Shown: positions 35,045 to 44,680, counted from the first letter of the stretch. The stretch: DNA of 64,000 bases from UBA2040 sp963977135 (GCA_963977135.1 CAXBNN010000012.1:1-64000); one strand, 5' to 3'. Notes: a model not told the origin generated them from the sequence alone. Made by a program: numbers and translations.

Positions 35045-37000
35045 ATGAAAAGTTTAATAATTACCTGTTTGCTAATGGTTGGTTTTGGCCTCGGTGGATT
35101 CTCACAAGAGAAATCAAAAAGAGAAATAAAAGGAGATAAATTCTTTTTTACTTATGATTTTGACAATGCTATTGGCCAATATCGTCGTTCCAAGGAATTA
35201 ACTGTTCCCGGTCAACGAAATCTTGCTGTTAGTTATAAAAACACAAGGCAGAAAGATAAATCAGAAGCAGTTTATTCAAAATTGATCAACTCATCAAATG
35301 GCGTATTATCAGAAGATTATTACAATTATGCAATGGTCCTAAAGAGTAACGAGAAATATGAAGAATCTAATAAATGGATGGACAAATTTGCAACTGAAAA
35401 ACCGAACGATTTACGTGCTAAAAGTTATGTAGGATACAACCAGTATTTCGCAGGATATTTTACCGATAACCCGGCCATTAAAATCATTCCACAATCTGTA
35501 AACACAAATTCGCAGGATTTCGGAACCTCTTATTACCAAGACAAAGTAGTTTACGCATCAAGTAATAACACTCCGAAACCAATAAAACGAAAGTACAATT
35601 GGAACGGAGAACCCTACCTGAATTTGTATATCGCTGAAGTTAAAGATGGTCAATTGAAAAATCCAAAGTTCTTCGATAAAGACTTGAATGCTAAATACCA
35701 CGACGGCCCAGCAACATTTAGTAACAATGGCACTATGATGGCAATCTCAAGAAACACAATAAAAGACCAAACCGAGGATAAAATCGTCGAGTTACAAATT
35801 CATTTGATGACAAAAAAAGATGGTAAGTGGTCAGATCCAGTGCCTTTTATATACAACGTTTTAGGATACAATGTTGGTCAACCCAACTTAACTGAAGATG
35901 GAAACACCATATATTTTGTTAGCGATATGCCAGGTGGATTTGGAGGAACAGATATCTATAGCTCCAAAAAAAGCACCAATGGTGAATGGTCCGCTCCAAA
36001 TAATTTAGGAGATGGGATTAATACTGAAGGAAACGAAATGTTTCCGTTTTTTGATGAAACTCAACAAAAATTGACTTTCGCTTCAGATGGTCATTTTGGA
36101 ATGGGTGGTTTGGATATTTTCAACAGTGTTCTTACAAATTCAATTTGGAGTTTTATTGAAAACCCCGGAAGTCCTATCAATTCGACGTCCGACGATTACG
36201 CGATGATTTCAAATGCTGAGGCTAATAAAGGTTACTTTTCCTCTAATAGGATTAATGGAAGCGGTGGAGATGACATTTATGCTTTCGAGTCAACGGAGAA
36301 GAAGGAAATTCAAAAAATGATTACAGGTATCGCAAAGGACGAAAGTGGCAAACCGATTCCTGGTACACTAGTTAATTTAATCGGTGAAGGCGAAGAGATT
36401 ATAGAAACAAAAACTGCGGATAAATTTGGAGGGTATACTTTTCAGGTTGAAAATGATAAAAACTTTGAGCTGATTGGAAACAAGGACGGCTATATCGAAG
36501 GAAACACCAGTGTCAATAGCTTTGGGGACATCGTAAATATCAAAGCGGACGTAACACTACTAAAAAATATCGTTATAGTTGAGGAAGAGATAGTAATAGT
36601 AGAAACAGACTTGGTTCCAGAAACTGATTTAACATTAATCATTAAATTGAAACCAATCTATTTCGATTACGATAAATCAAACATCCGTGCTGACGCTGCA
36701 ACAGAATTGGATAAGGTCGTGAAAGTTTTAAACAAGTATCCAAATTTGAAATTGGATCTTGCCGCTCATACAGATTGTAGAGGAACGGAATCATATAACG
36801 AAAGTTTATCTGAAAGACGTGCAAAATCAACTGTGGATTACATTCAAACCAAAATAACCACTCCAGGTCGAATTAAAGGTAAAGGTTATGGCGAAACAAA
36901 ATTAATCAACGGGTGCGAATGCGAAGGAACAACTACCTCCGTTTGCACTCCTGAACAACATCAAAAAAATAGACGTACTGAATTTATTGTAAAAAAATAA
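35045..37000 (+). CDS. OmpA-family lipoprotein-like protein with TPR, PD40 and carboxypeptidase-regulatory domains (PorE-like)
   Basis: 651 residues: signal peptide (LLMVGFGLGGFSQ), TPR-like region (~25-130), PD40/WD40-like propeller (~165-410, e.g. PNLTEDGNTIYFVSDMPGG), a carboxypeptidase regulatory-like domain (~430-510) and an OmpA peptidoglycan-binding domain (~545-650, IYFDYDKSNIRADAATELD and AAHTDCRGTESYNESLSERR). This order is that of PorE-like proteins associated with T9SS. It shares the operon of the CHU_C cargo and SprF protein and may anchor the complex to peptidoglycan. Confidence 0.9.
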   Translation: MKSLIITCLLMVGFGLGGFSQEKSKREIKGDKFFFTYDFDNAIGQYRRSKELTVPGQRNLAVSYKNTRQKDKSEAVYSKLINSSNGVLSEDYYNYAMVLKSNEKYEESNKWMDKFATEKPNDLRAKSYVGYNQYFAGYFTDNPAIKIIPQSVNTNSQDFGTSYYQDKVVYASSNNTPKPIKRKYNWNGEPYLNLYIAEVKDGQLKNPKFFDKDLNAKYHDGPATFSNNGTMMAISRNTIKDQTEDKIVELQIHLMTKKDGKWSDPVPFIYNVLGYNVGQPNLTEDGNTIYFVSDMPGGFGGTDIYSSKKSTNGEWSAPNNLGDGINTEGNEMFPFFDETQQKLTFASDGHFGMGGLDIFNSVLTNSIWSFIENPGSPINSTSDDYAMISNAEANKGYFSSNRINGSGGDDIYAFESTEKKEIQKMITGIAKDESGKPIPGTLVNLIGEGEEIIETKTADKFGGYTFQVENDKNFELIGNKDGYIEGNTSVNSFGDIVNIKADVTLLKNIVIVEEEIVIVETDLVPETDLTLIIKLKPIYFDYDKSNIRADAATELDKVVKVLNKYPNLKLDLAAHTDCRGTESYNESLSERRAKSTVDYIQTKITTPGRIKGKGYGETKLINGCECEGTTTSVCTPEQHQKNRRTEFIVKK

Positions 37001-37017
37001 ACGACCACTTGATTAAA

Positions 37018-37049
37018 AACGTCGGTTCCTAATAAGAATCGGCGTTTTT
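37018..37049 (+). terminator. Terminator of the CHU_C-SprF-OmpA operon
   Basis: Stem AACGTCGGTTC/GAATCGGCGTT (two G-U pairs), 7-nt loop and five T. Confidence 0.8.
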
Positions 37050-37210
37050 ATTTGATATATATTTACTAATCAATCAGTTATATATGCAACTCAATTTGAT
37101 ATTTGTGTAAAGAAACAACAGAAAGTTGACCCTACTTTTGGAAGGTATATCTGAGACATCAATTTCAAAAAAATACTAAAATATTAACTAACAAATCATA
37201 TAAAATCAAA

Positions 37211-37393
37211 ATGGGAAAATCAAATAACATTGAGAAAGTTCTTGGTGCCGCAGCAGTTGGCGCATTAATTGGTGGGGCTTTAGGCATTTTATTTGCTCCG
37301 GCTAAAGGAAGCAAAACGCGTAAAAATATTTTGGGTAAAGGCGAAGAACTCAAAAATGCTGTCAAAGACAAATACAATTCTATTGTGGGTTAA
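37211..37393 (+). CDS. Small YtxH-domain membrane protein
   Basis: 60 residues with a Gly/Ala-rich membrane segment (GAAAVGALIGGALGILFAPA) followed by the KGSKTRKNI turn and an amphipathic helix, as in YtxH/gas-vesicle-related small proteins. A paralogue follows 43 nt downstream. Confidence 0.75.
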   Translation: MGKSNNIEKVLGAAAVGALIGGALGILFAPAKGSKTRKNILGKGEELKNAVKDKYNSIVG

Positions 37394-37436
37394 TCTCCTA
37401 CGTTAATTTATAAAATCAGCGATAAAACAAAAAAAA

Positions 37437-37706
37437 ATGGAAAAATCAAATGACACTAAGTCAAACAATACAGGAAAAATAGTTACAGCTGCACTTATTG
37501 GTGCTGTGGTTGGAGGTGCTATTGGAATCTTATTCGCTCCGGATAAAGGAAGTAAAACACGTAAAAAAATCATGGATAAAGGTGATCAGCTTAAAGACAC
37601 ACTGAAAGAGAAATTCAGTGGACTTATTGATTCTGCTGAGAAAGAGGAATCAGATTTAAAGAAAAAAGTAGAAGAGAACTTTAAAAATGATGGCGTAAAA
37701 GCTTAG
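37437..37706 (+). CDS. Second YtxH-domain membrane protein
   Basis: 89 residues, clearly homologous to the preceding gene (GAVVGGAIGILFAPDKGSKT then RKKI), with a longer charged helical tail (EKEESDLKKKVEENFKNDG). The tandem suggests a local duplication. Probably a general stress or envelope factor (family inference). Confidence 0.75.
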   Translation: MEKSNDTKSNNTGKIVTAALIGAVVGGAIGILFAPDKGSKTRKKIMDKGDQLKDTLKEKFSGLIDSAEKEESDLKKKVEENFKNDGVKA

Positions 37707-37742
37707 CCTTCTGATCGTTAATAAGTAAAAAATTACCCAAAT

Positions 37743-37772
37743 AATGGTCGGGAGTTAAGTATCTCGACCATT
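37743..37772 (+). terminator. Hairpin between YtxH-2 and the holin-like gene
   Basis: Stem AATGGTCGGG/CTCGACCATT (one G-U pair) with a 10-nt loop. No proper T tract follows, so termination may be partial; the next ATG is 18 nt away. Confidence 0.45.
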
Positions 37773-37789
37773 ATATTCAAAAAATTACT

Positions 37790-38128
37790 ATGGAATTCGA
37801 AAATAAAACAATTGAAAATCTGCTTGTTAGTATAGAAGATTATAGTAAAACAGGTGTTGATTTACTGACCTTAAAGTTTGTGAAAAAAAGTTCAGATGTT
37901 TTAGCTAAACTCATCACTTATTTTATTTTGATTATCATTTTTTCCTTCTGTCTAATGCTCATCAGCGTTGGTCTTTCTTTTTGGCTTGGGACAATGCTTG
38001 GAGCCTATTATCTGGGTTTTCTTATCCTAGCCGCAGCTTATGCCATTGCCGGAATTATTATTATTCGATTCTTCCCTAAAATAATTAGACGAATCAAGAA
38101 TTCAATTATTTCTCAAATGCTAAATTGA
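37790..38128 (+). CDS. Holin-like / phage-holin-superfamily III membrane protein
   Basis: 112 residues with an N-terminal amphipathic helix, two long hydrophobic segments (LITYFILIIIFSFCLMLISV and LGFLILAAAYAIAGIIII) and a basic end. This is the shape of the chromosomally common 'phage holin family' proteins found with YtxH genes. No lysis role is implied. The next gene starts 5 nt later. Confidence 0.6.
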   Translation: MEFENKTIENLLVSIEDYSKTGVDLLTLKFVKKSSDVLAKLITYFILIIIFSFCLMLISVGLSFWLGTMLGAYYLGFLILAAAYAIAGIIIIRFFPKIIRRIKNSIISQMLN

Positions 38129-38132
38129 TTGT

Positions 38133-38498
38133 ATGAATAAGATATCAAATATAGACGAACTTACAATGGCTATTGAAGCTTTAGAGGTTAAAAAAACGGC
38201 TGAGGGCCTTGTTGTTAAAGAGCATTTCATACTTATTCAAGATGAATTGAGCCCTTCAAATCTACTAATTAACGGACTCAAAGGATTAATCTCTTCAAAA
38301 GAGTTAAAGCATGAAATAGTTGATGTGTCAATAGGAGCTGCAGCAGGCTACCTAGTTAAGAAAGTTACTGTTGCTGACTCACAAAATATTTTTCAAAAAA
38401 TGTTATCCATCGCTACACAGTCATTTGTCTCAGCAGAAGTCGCTAAAAATGGTGAACAAATTAGAACTTGGGTCAGCACCTTTTTAAAAAAACATTAG
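38133..38498 (+). CDS. Hypothetical protein of the YtxH/holin-like cluster
   Basis: 121 residues, mostly alpha-helical in appearance, with a Gly/Ala-rich stretch (VSIGAAAGYLVKKVTVADS) and no clear membrane span or signal peptide. It lies between the holin-like and AI-2E permease genes with gaps of 4 and 15 nt, so it is almost certainly in one operon. Function unknown. Confidence 0.6.
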   Translation: MNKISNIDELTMAIEALEVKKTAEGLVVKEHFILIQDELSPSNLLINGLKGLISSKELKHEIVDVSIGAAAGYLVKKVTVADSQNIFQKMLSIATQSFVSAEVAKNGEQIRTWVSTFLKKH

Positions 38499-38513
38499 AT
38501 AACAATTGGAGGT

Positions 38514-39626
38514 ATGAGATCAACTACCGACACCATAAAATTTCCTTTTTACGCAAAAACGGCACTGATTTTCATCAGTCTTTTTGCTTTTGTTTTTACA
38601 ATAAATATTGGAAAAGATATTTTTACACCAATAGTATACGCTACAATATTGGCTATTCTACTGAATCCCGTGGTTAATTTTTTAATCCGAATCAAAGTAA
38701 ACAAGTTAATCGCAATTGCCATTACCGTATTCTCGACTGTGATTTTAATAATCTTTATTTTCTATCTCATTTTTTCACAAATCTCTCATTTCAGCCAGTC
38801 CTTTCCAGTAATGAAAGAGAAAATTATCACTGGTAATGCTGAATTAATTCATTGGATATCGAATCAAACAAAAATTGACGAATTAAAAATCAACAACTAC
38901 CTAGTCAAAACCAAAAATACAGAAATTAAAAAATATGTAGTTGGCGAGAATTTCATCAAGTTTGGACATATTGTGGTCACAATCGTCCTGTTACCTGTTT
39001 ATATGACCTTGATTCTTTACTACAAACCTCTAATACTAAATTTTATAAAAAGCTTATTTCAATACAACGATCACATAGCCGTTCAGGAAGTTTTGACAAA
39101 AACTAAAAAAATCATTCAATCTTACGTCGTTGGGCTTTTTATTGAAACCATAATTGTCGCCATTTTAAACTCCATTGGCTTAATGATTATTGGGCTTGAA
39201 TACGCAATAATTCTTGGATCTCTAGGTGCGATTTTAAACATAATTCCATATGTTGGTGCCGTGATTGCAGCCTCCATTTTTATGGTGATAGCCTTACTTA
39301 CAATGTCGCCAATTTATATGCTATATGTGCTGATAATGTACTTTTTCATCCAATTCATTGATAATAATTTTCTACTTCCGAAAATTGTTGCTGCACGTGT
39401 AAGGATTAATGCGCTTGTATCTATCATTGTTGTAATCGTTGGCGGATCAATTTGGGGAGTTCCTGGTATGTTTCTCGCAATTCCATTGACAGCAATCATT
39501 AAGGTGATTTTTGATCACATCGATTCGTTAAAGCCTTGGGGCACCTTATTGGGAGACATAGTACCCACTACATCTAAATTTAACCTTCACAAAATTTTTA
39601 AATCAGATAAAGTAGCAAAATTCTAA
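38514..39626 (+). CDS. AI-2E family transporter
   Basis: 370 residues with about seven or eight hydrophobic segments and the family C-terminal block (IIVVIVGGSIWGVPGMFLAI then PLTAIIKVIFDHI). Members include the E. coli TqsA and other permeases, and the natural substrate of most is unknown. Last gene of the cluster that starts with the YtxH proteins. Confidence 0.85.
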   Translation: MRSTTDTIKFPFYAKTALIFISLFAFVFTINIGKDIFTPIVYATILAILLNPVVNFLIRIKVNKLIAIAITVFSTVILIIFIFYLIFSQISHFSQSFPVMKEKIITGNAELIHWISNQTKIDELKINNYLVKTKNTEIKKYVVGENFIKFGHIVVTIVLLPVYMTLILYYKPLILNFIKSLFQYNDHIAVQEVLTKTKKIIQSYVVGLFIETIIVAILNSIGLMIIGLEYAIILGSLGAILNIIPYVGAVIAASIFMVIALLTMSPIYMLYVLIMYFFIQFIDNNFLLPKIVAARVRINALVSIIVVIVGGSIWGVPGMFLAIPLTAIIKVIFDHIDSLKPWGTLLGDIVPTTSKFNLHKIFKSDKVAKF

Positions 39627-40023
39627 CTCCAAAATAAATCTCTTTTTTGCTCAATTCTAATTTCTATAACTAAACCTGGATCTTTAGTGATTTAACTAAA
39701 ATTCCAAATAATTATTCCTTGTAGTGTATCCCTGGCCATGCAAGATTCAGAAGATAAAGTACTTATGAAACAAGTATGTAAAGCACTTAATTAACTGTTT
39801 TTTTAAATTGTCACTTTTTATTGTTGTACCTTACCATAACTATTGAATTCTTTAATAGCTTTTTAGCCTCGAAACGAGACTCGTTGAATGGCAGATTTTT
39901 CATTTTAGCAGGTAAACTTGAATATTTCACAATCAGTAAAACTTACAACTTTTAATTAGGAAAGTATAATAACTAAACCTATAAATCTGCTGATTTTTAC
40001 TCTATGATTCCTAAATACAAACT
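39627..40023. other. Intergenic region of about 400 nt
   Basis: No supported gene. A possible 18-codon ORF (MQDSEDKVLMKQVCKALN) at 39738-39794 may be chance or a remnant. A small hairpin CTCG-AAA-CGAG occurs near 39868. Confidence 0.4.
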
Positions 40024-40611
40024 TTGAAGATATATATCAAATACATGGTGAGCAATCGCTGTAAATTGGCGGTGAAAGATGAGTTGCAAAAACTTGGTCT
40101 GCATTTTATCACGTTGGATTTAGGGGAAGTTGAAATAATGGAAAATTTAAGTCTCGATCAAAGGGTTCATCTTAATGAAGGTTTACTGAAATCAGGACTT
40201 GAATTGATGGACGACAAGCGTGCGGTTCTTATTGAAAAAATTGTCAATACTATAACTGAAATGATTCACCATACTGACGAGAGTCCAAAAATGAATTATT
40301 CCAATTTTCTTAGTGAGAAATTAGGTTATGATTATACGTATTTGTCGAATGTATTTTCCGAAGTAAAAGGAATTACCATCCAACAATTTATTATCATCAA
40401 CAAAATTGAAAGAGCAAAGGAATATTTGATTTACGATGAATTGAACTTGACAGAAATTTCATACAAACTTCATTACAGCAGTGTGGCTCATTTATCAAAT
40501 CAATTTAAGAAAGTAACAGGCTTAACACCAACAAATTACAAAAAATTAAAAAACAAAAAAAGAAGTGGGATTGAAGATATTGGGAAAACCAATGTTATGC
40601 CTCATGATTAA
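40024..40611 (+). CDS. AraC-family transcriptional regulator
   Basis: 195 residues with a short N-terminal domain resembling a degenerate metal-binding ferredoxin fold (KIYIKYMVSNRCKLAVKDEL) and a C-terminal AraC double helix-turn-helix (SEKLGYDYTYLSNVFSEVKG, then ISYKLHYSSVAHLSNQFKKV and TGLTPTNYKK). The start is TTG: an in-frame stop lies at 40012, and the next ATG (40045) would cut the conserved N-terminus. The kinase gene follows after 22 nt, so the regulator and two-component genes form an operon. Confidence 0.85.
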   Translation: MKIYIKYMVSNRCKLAVKDELQKLGLHFITLDLGEVEIMENLSLDQRVHLNEGLLKSGLELMDDKRAVLIEKIVNTITEMIHHTDESPKMNYSNFLSEKLGYDYTYLSNVFSEVKGITIQQFIIINKIERAKEYLIYDELNLTEISYKLHYSSVAHLSNQFKKVTGLTPTNYKKLKNKKRSGIEDIGKTNVMPHD

Positions 40612-40633
40612 TGCCTAAGGAACATCGATATAA

Positions 40634-43468
40634 ATGAACACAATAGAACATAACCAAGATTATACGCGAAGTCTCGTAGAAGCCAATTTAGATCCTTTTG
40701 TTGCCATCAACCCAGATGGGGAAATTACCGAGGTGAATGAGGCCATCTTAAGAGTAACTGGTGAAACCAGGGAAGCTATTCTTGGAAACCAATTATCGAC
40801 TTATTTCACTGATTCTATTGCAGCTAAAGCTGGAAACCAAAAGGCAATTGAAAAAGGTTCAGTCTCCGATTATTCTTTAACAATTAAACATAAAAACGGA
40901 AAACTAACCGATGTTTTATACAACGCTTCCGTATACAAAGATTTAGAAGGAAATGTACTTGGTTTATGTGCTACAGCAAAAGCTGTTACTAGACAAAAAT
41001 GGGAAATTGATGTGCGAATTGCCAATAAAAAACTACTTTTTCAAACTGAAGAGAAAGAAAAAAGGGCGAATGAACTAATTCTAGCAAATGAAGAGCTTTT
41101 GTTTCAAAACAAAGAAAAAGAAAAAAGAGCAAACGAATTGATTATTGCCAATAAAGAATTACTATTTCAAAAAGATGAGAAAGAAAAAAGGGCGAATGAA
41201 CTAGTTGAAGCAAATGCCGAACTTTTGTTCCAGAATCTAGAAAAAGAAAAAAGGGCAAACGAATTAATTCTTGCCAATAAAGAATTACTATTTCAAAAAG
41301 ATGAGAAAGAAAAAAGGGCGAATGAACTAGTTGTAGCAAATGCCGAACTTTTGTTCCAGAATCTAGAAAAAGAAAAAAGAGCAAACGAATTAATTCTTGC
41401 AAACGAAGCACTGCTGTTTCAAACCGAGCAAAAGGAGAAACAGGAAAATGAAAATAAAGAATTAGAGGCACTTCGATATTCGCTAGAACGATCAGCTCAA
41501 TATTCTAGAAGTTTGATAGAAGCGAGTCGCGATCCTTTGGTAACCATTAGCGGCGAAGGAAAAATAACCGATGTAAATGAAGCCTCTATTCGCGTAATAG
41601 GCGTCGCTCGCGAATTGCTTATCGGCACTAATTTCTCAAAATATTTTACAGAACCAGAAAAAGCGCAAGCGGGATACGAACAAGCTTTTGAAAAAGGTTT
41701 CGTGAAGGATTATGCATTAACTATCAAACATAAGAATGGAAAGTTAACCAACGTATTATACAATGCGTCTATTTATAAAGATAATCAAGGCCATGTGCTA
41801 GGTGTTTTTGCTTCTGCACGAGATGTTACGGATCAGACCAAAATCCAATTGGAATTAACGAATTTGAAAGAATTAGCCGAATTGACCACTTTAGTGGCAG
41901 AAGAAGCGAAACGAAAAGCAGAAAAAGCTACAAAAATTGCAGAGGAAGCTGTAAAAGCAAAACAGCAGTTTTTATCCAATATGAGTCATGAAATTCGCAC
42001 ACCGATGAATGCAATTATCGGATTTACGAAAGTGGTATTGAAAACCGAACTTACTGCAAAACAAAAAGAATATTTGAAAGCCATAAAGGTCAGTGGTGAC
42101 GCAATGATTGTGCTTATCAATGATATTTTGGACTTGGCTAAAGTAGATTCGGGCAAACTTGTGTTTGAAGAAACTCCTTTCAAATTGGAAGCGTCTATTT
42201 CCACCATGTTGCATTTATTTGAACCTAAAATTCACGAAAAGAACCTTTCACTTATAAACGAATATGATAGCAATATTCCCGATGTATTACTTGGTGATCC
42301 AGTTCGCTTGCATCAGGTTATAATCAATTTAGTAAGTAATGCATTGAAATTTACAAATGAAGGAGAGATTAAAGTTACTGTTGGATTAGAAAGTGAAGAC
42401 GAAAATAAAGTCAATATTCTTTTCTCCATAAAAGACACAGGCGTTGGAATTGCTGAAGAAAAGATTGAAAAAATATTTGAAAATTTCCAACAAGCTTCGA
42501 GTTCTACAGCAAGGATTTATGGCGGAACTGGACTGGGGCTCGCCATCGTTAAGCAACTCGTAGAATCACAAGGAGGAAAAGTTTCAGTCATTAGCGAAAT
42601 TGGTAAAGGGTCAACATTTAGTTTTTCCTTGAGCTTTTTGAAAACCAACGAAGAGGCAGAATCCGTGCATGAGGATATTGAACTAGACCCAAAAATAAAA
42701 AATATTAACATTTTGGTTGTGGAAGATATGCCTCTTAATCAACTTTTGATGAAAACTCTTTTAGACGATTTTGAATTCAAATGTGATATTGCCGAGAATG
42801 GTAAAAAAGCTATTGAAAAAATGGAGAACCATTCCTACGACATTGTTCTTATGGATTTACAAATGCCAGAAATGAATGGATTTGAAGCTACAGTTCATAT
42901 TCGAAAAGTGTTAAACTCAAATATCCCGATTATGGCTTTAACTGCAGATGTAACCACCATGGACTTAGAAAAATGCAAAGTCGCAGGTATGAATGATTAC
43001 CTCGCAAAACCAATCGATGAGAAATTATTGTATTCAAAAATAATTGCTTTGGTGAAAAATCCAGAGATCAACAAATTGAAAAATAATCCGGTAAATAAGA
43101 AAAAGAAAAATATTCAGGTTACCAATATGGACTACATGAATAAACTTACAAAATCAAATCCTAAATTAATTATGGAAATGATAGAATTGTATTTGAAACA
43201 AACACCTACTCTACTTAAACTAATGGGTGAAAGTTTTAATAACAAAGATTGGGATATACTGCGATCAGCTATTCACAAAATGATTCCTTCTTTTCTGATT
43301 ATGGGAATTAAACCGGAATATGAAGAATTAGCTAGGAAAATTCAAGAATACAATGGCTCGCAGCCAGAAAACAATATTGTATTTGAACAAATAAAAACTT
43401 TAGAAGCGGTTTGCAACCAAGCTTGTTTCGAATTGGAAATGGAATTTAATCGCCAAACAAACTTATGA
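40634..43468 (+). CDS. Soluble hybrid histidine kinase (PAS - repeat coiled coil - PAS - HK - REC - Hpt)
   Basis: 944 residues without a membrane segment. It has PAS at ~8-125, a 21-residue coiled-coil repeat (KEKRANELILANEELLFQ type, about six and a half copies, ~131-270), a second PAS closely similar to the first (~280-400), and a histidine kinase with H452 in SNMSHEIRTPMNAI and N/G boxes (VSNALKFTNEG, DTGVGI, GTGLGLAI). A receiver (D741 in VLMDLQMPEMNG) and an Hpt-like end with H881 in AIHKMIPSF follow. A full phosphorelay is therefore in one chain. Overlaps the response regulator gene by 4 nt. Confidence 0.92.
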   Translation: MNTIEHNQDYTRSLVEANLDPFVAINPDGEITEVNEAILRVTGETREAILGNQLSTYFTDSIAAKAGNQKAIEKGSVSDYSLTIKHKNGKLTDVLYNASVYKDLEGNVLGLCATAKAVTRQKWEIDVRIANKKLLFQTEEKEKRANELILANEELLFQNKEKEKRANELIIANKELLFQKDEKEKRANELVEANAELLFQNLEKEKRANELILANKELLFQKDEKEKRANELVVANAELLFQNLEKEKRANELILANEALLFQTEQKEKQENENKELEALRYSLERSAQYSRSLIEASRDPLVTISGEGKITDVNEASIRVIGVARELLIGTNFSKYFTEPEKAQAGYEQAFEKGFVKDYALTIKHKNGKLTNVLYNASIYKDNQGHVLGVFASARDVTDQTKIQLELTNLKELAELTTLVAEEAKRKAEKATKIAEEAVKAKQQFLSNMSHEIRTPMNAIIGFTKVVLKTELTAKQKEYLKAIKVSGDAMIVLINDILDLAKVDSGKLVFEETPFKLEASISTMLHLFEPKIHEKNLSLINEYDSNIPDVLLGDPVRLHQVIINLVSNALKFTNEGEIKVTVGLESEDENKVNILFSIKDTGVGIAEEKIEKIFENFQQASSSTARIYGGTGLGLAIVKQLVESQGGKVSVISEIGKGSTFSFSLSFLKTNEEAESVHEDIELDPKIKNINILVVEDMPLNQLLMKTLLDDFEFKCDIAENGKKAIEKMENHSYDIVLMDLQMPEMNGFEATVHIRKVLNSNIPIMALTADVTTMDLEKCKVAGMNDYLAKPIDEKLLYSKIIALVKNPEINKLKNNPVNKKKKNIQVTNMDYMNKLTKSNPKLIMEMIELYLKQTPTLLKLMGESFNNKDWDILRSAIHKMIPSFLIMGIKPEYEELARKIQEYNGSQPENNIVFEQIKTLEAVCNQACFELEMEFNRQTNL
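41028..41440 (+). repeat. 63-bp tandem repeat inside the hybrid kinase gene
   Basis: In-frame 63-bp units encode the 21-residue coiled-coil repeat. Within it, the 126 bp starting at 41147 recur almost identically from 41273, a recent duplication of two units. Confidence 0.85.
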
Positions 43469-43896
43469 AAAACAACAAACTACACCTATTTTTGGTCGAT
43501 GACGATGCGGTCTTTTTAAAGTCTTTAGAGATTGAATTTCTACAAAATGCAGACTTTGAAATTGAAACTTTCGCTACGGGTGAGCTCTGCTTAGAAAGTA
43601 TCAAAAATCATCCAGATTTAATTATATTGGATTATCATCTGGATGGTATCACTGTAAACGCTATGGATGGAATAGAAACTCTCGATAAAATCAAAGAATA
43701 CGATTCTGAAATCCCAGTTATTATGCTATCCTCTCAGGATAAAATTGAAGTAGCCATAAGCTGTATGCACCATCAGGCAGATGATTATGTAGTGAAAAGC
43801 GAAACAGCATTTGTGCGACTCCAAAAAATAATTACTTCGATATTTCAAAAGAAAAAACTGGAGAATGAACTAAAATGGTACATGGATCGGATGTAA
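43465..43896 (+). CDS. Stand-alone response regulator (receiver domain only)
   Basis: 143 residues: acidic pocket LVDDDA, phosphoacceptor D56 in LIILDYHLDG, switch Thr/Ser position in VIMLSSQDK and Lys in YVVKSE. A coiled C-terminal helix follows but no output domain. Translationally coupled (ATGA) to the hybrid kinase, so a probable relay partner of its Hpt; the AraC protein upstream may be the transcriptional output. Confidence 0.88.
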   Translation: MKNNKLHLFLVDDDAVFLKSLEIEFLQNADFEIETFATGELCLESIKNHPDLIILDYHLDGITVNAMDGIETLDKIKEYDSEIPVIMLSSQDKIEVAISCMHHQADDYVVKSETAFVRLQKIITSIFQKKKLENELKWYMDRM

Positions 43897-44093
43897 ATCA
43901 TCTTACGTGCTGTTCCACATTCTTCCATACCTCCAAAACTGAGTAGCAAACAGTGAATTATGTAATTTTTGATATTAATTCTGTAATTCAAATCCTCCTA
44001 AATTAAAAGACTTTTGTCTGTAAAAAACGAGTAGGCCTTAAAAGGATTCCTTGGTATTAATTTCAGGACATTTAAATAATTTATACAGAAATC

Positions 44094-44660
44094 ATGAAAA
44101 CAATTAAAATCATCACATTTTTAATCTTCGCTACAACTTGCACAGGTTTGATAGCGCAAGATTCTGGTGTTAACGAAAAATATGGAAACACCCTTAACTT
44201 AGGACTTGGTATAGGCTATTACGGATACATTGGACAATCCATTCCAGTTGTCATGCTTAATTATGAGTTTGATATTGCGAAGAGTTTTACACTTGCTCCA
44301 TTCATAGGTGCTTATACGTACTCAAAAGGCTATTACTGGGGAGATAAAAACAACGCTTACAAAGATTATTATTATCGTGAAACCGTTATACCTGTGGGAA
44401 TGAAAGGCACGTACTATTTCGATAATCTTTTGAAAGCTAGTAGCAAATGGGATTTCTATGTTGCAGGTTCTCTGGGATTTGCAATTACACAAACAACGTG
44501 GGATTCAGGCTATTATGGAGATAAAAACATTTATAGACGTGCAAATCCATTATATGCTAATGTGCACATTGGTTCCGAATTTCATATAAGTCAGAAATTT
44601 GGAATCTTCCTTGACCTTTCAAGTGGAGTTTCAACGTTTGGATTTGCCTTCCATTTATAG
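44094..44660 (+). CDS. Outer-membrane beta-barrel protein
   Basis: 188 residues with a signal peptide (IITFLIFATTCTGLIAQ) and alternating aromatic strands (LNLGLGIGYYGYIGQSIPVV, LAPFIGAYTYSKGYYW, HISQKFGIFLDLSSGVST), ending in FAFHL, a barrel C-terminus. Family not identifiable. A hairpin follows at 44681-44713. Confidence 0.7.
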   Translation: MKTIKIITFLIFATTCTGLIAQDSGVNEKYGNTLNLGLGIGYYGYIGQSIPVVMLNYEFDIAKSFTLAPFIGAYTYSKGYYWGDKNNAYKDYYYRETVIPVGMKGTYYFDNLLKASSKWDFYVAGSLGFAITQTTWDSGYYGDKNIYRRANPLYANVHIGSEFHISQKFGIFLDLSSGVSTFGFAFHL

Positions 44661-44680
44661 ATTTAAAAGATATTTTATTC

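Noticed and set aside
37790..38128. Prophage remnant suggested by a holin-like protein
   Set aside because: No phage lysin, capsid or integrase genes are present; holin-like proteins of this type are common chromosomal genes next to YtxH genes.
41028..41440. CRISPR-like regular repeats
   Set aside because: The 63-bp units are coding, lack spacers and stay in frame within a kinase.
41142..41471. Minus-strand frame with repeated sequence
   Set aside because: It is the complement of the coiled-coil repeat of the kinase gene.
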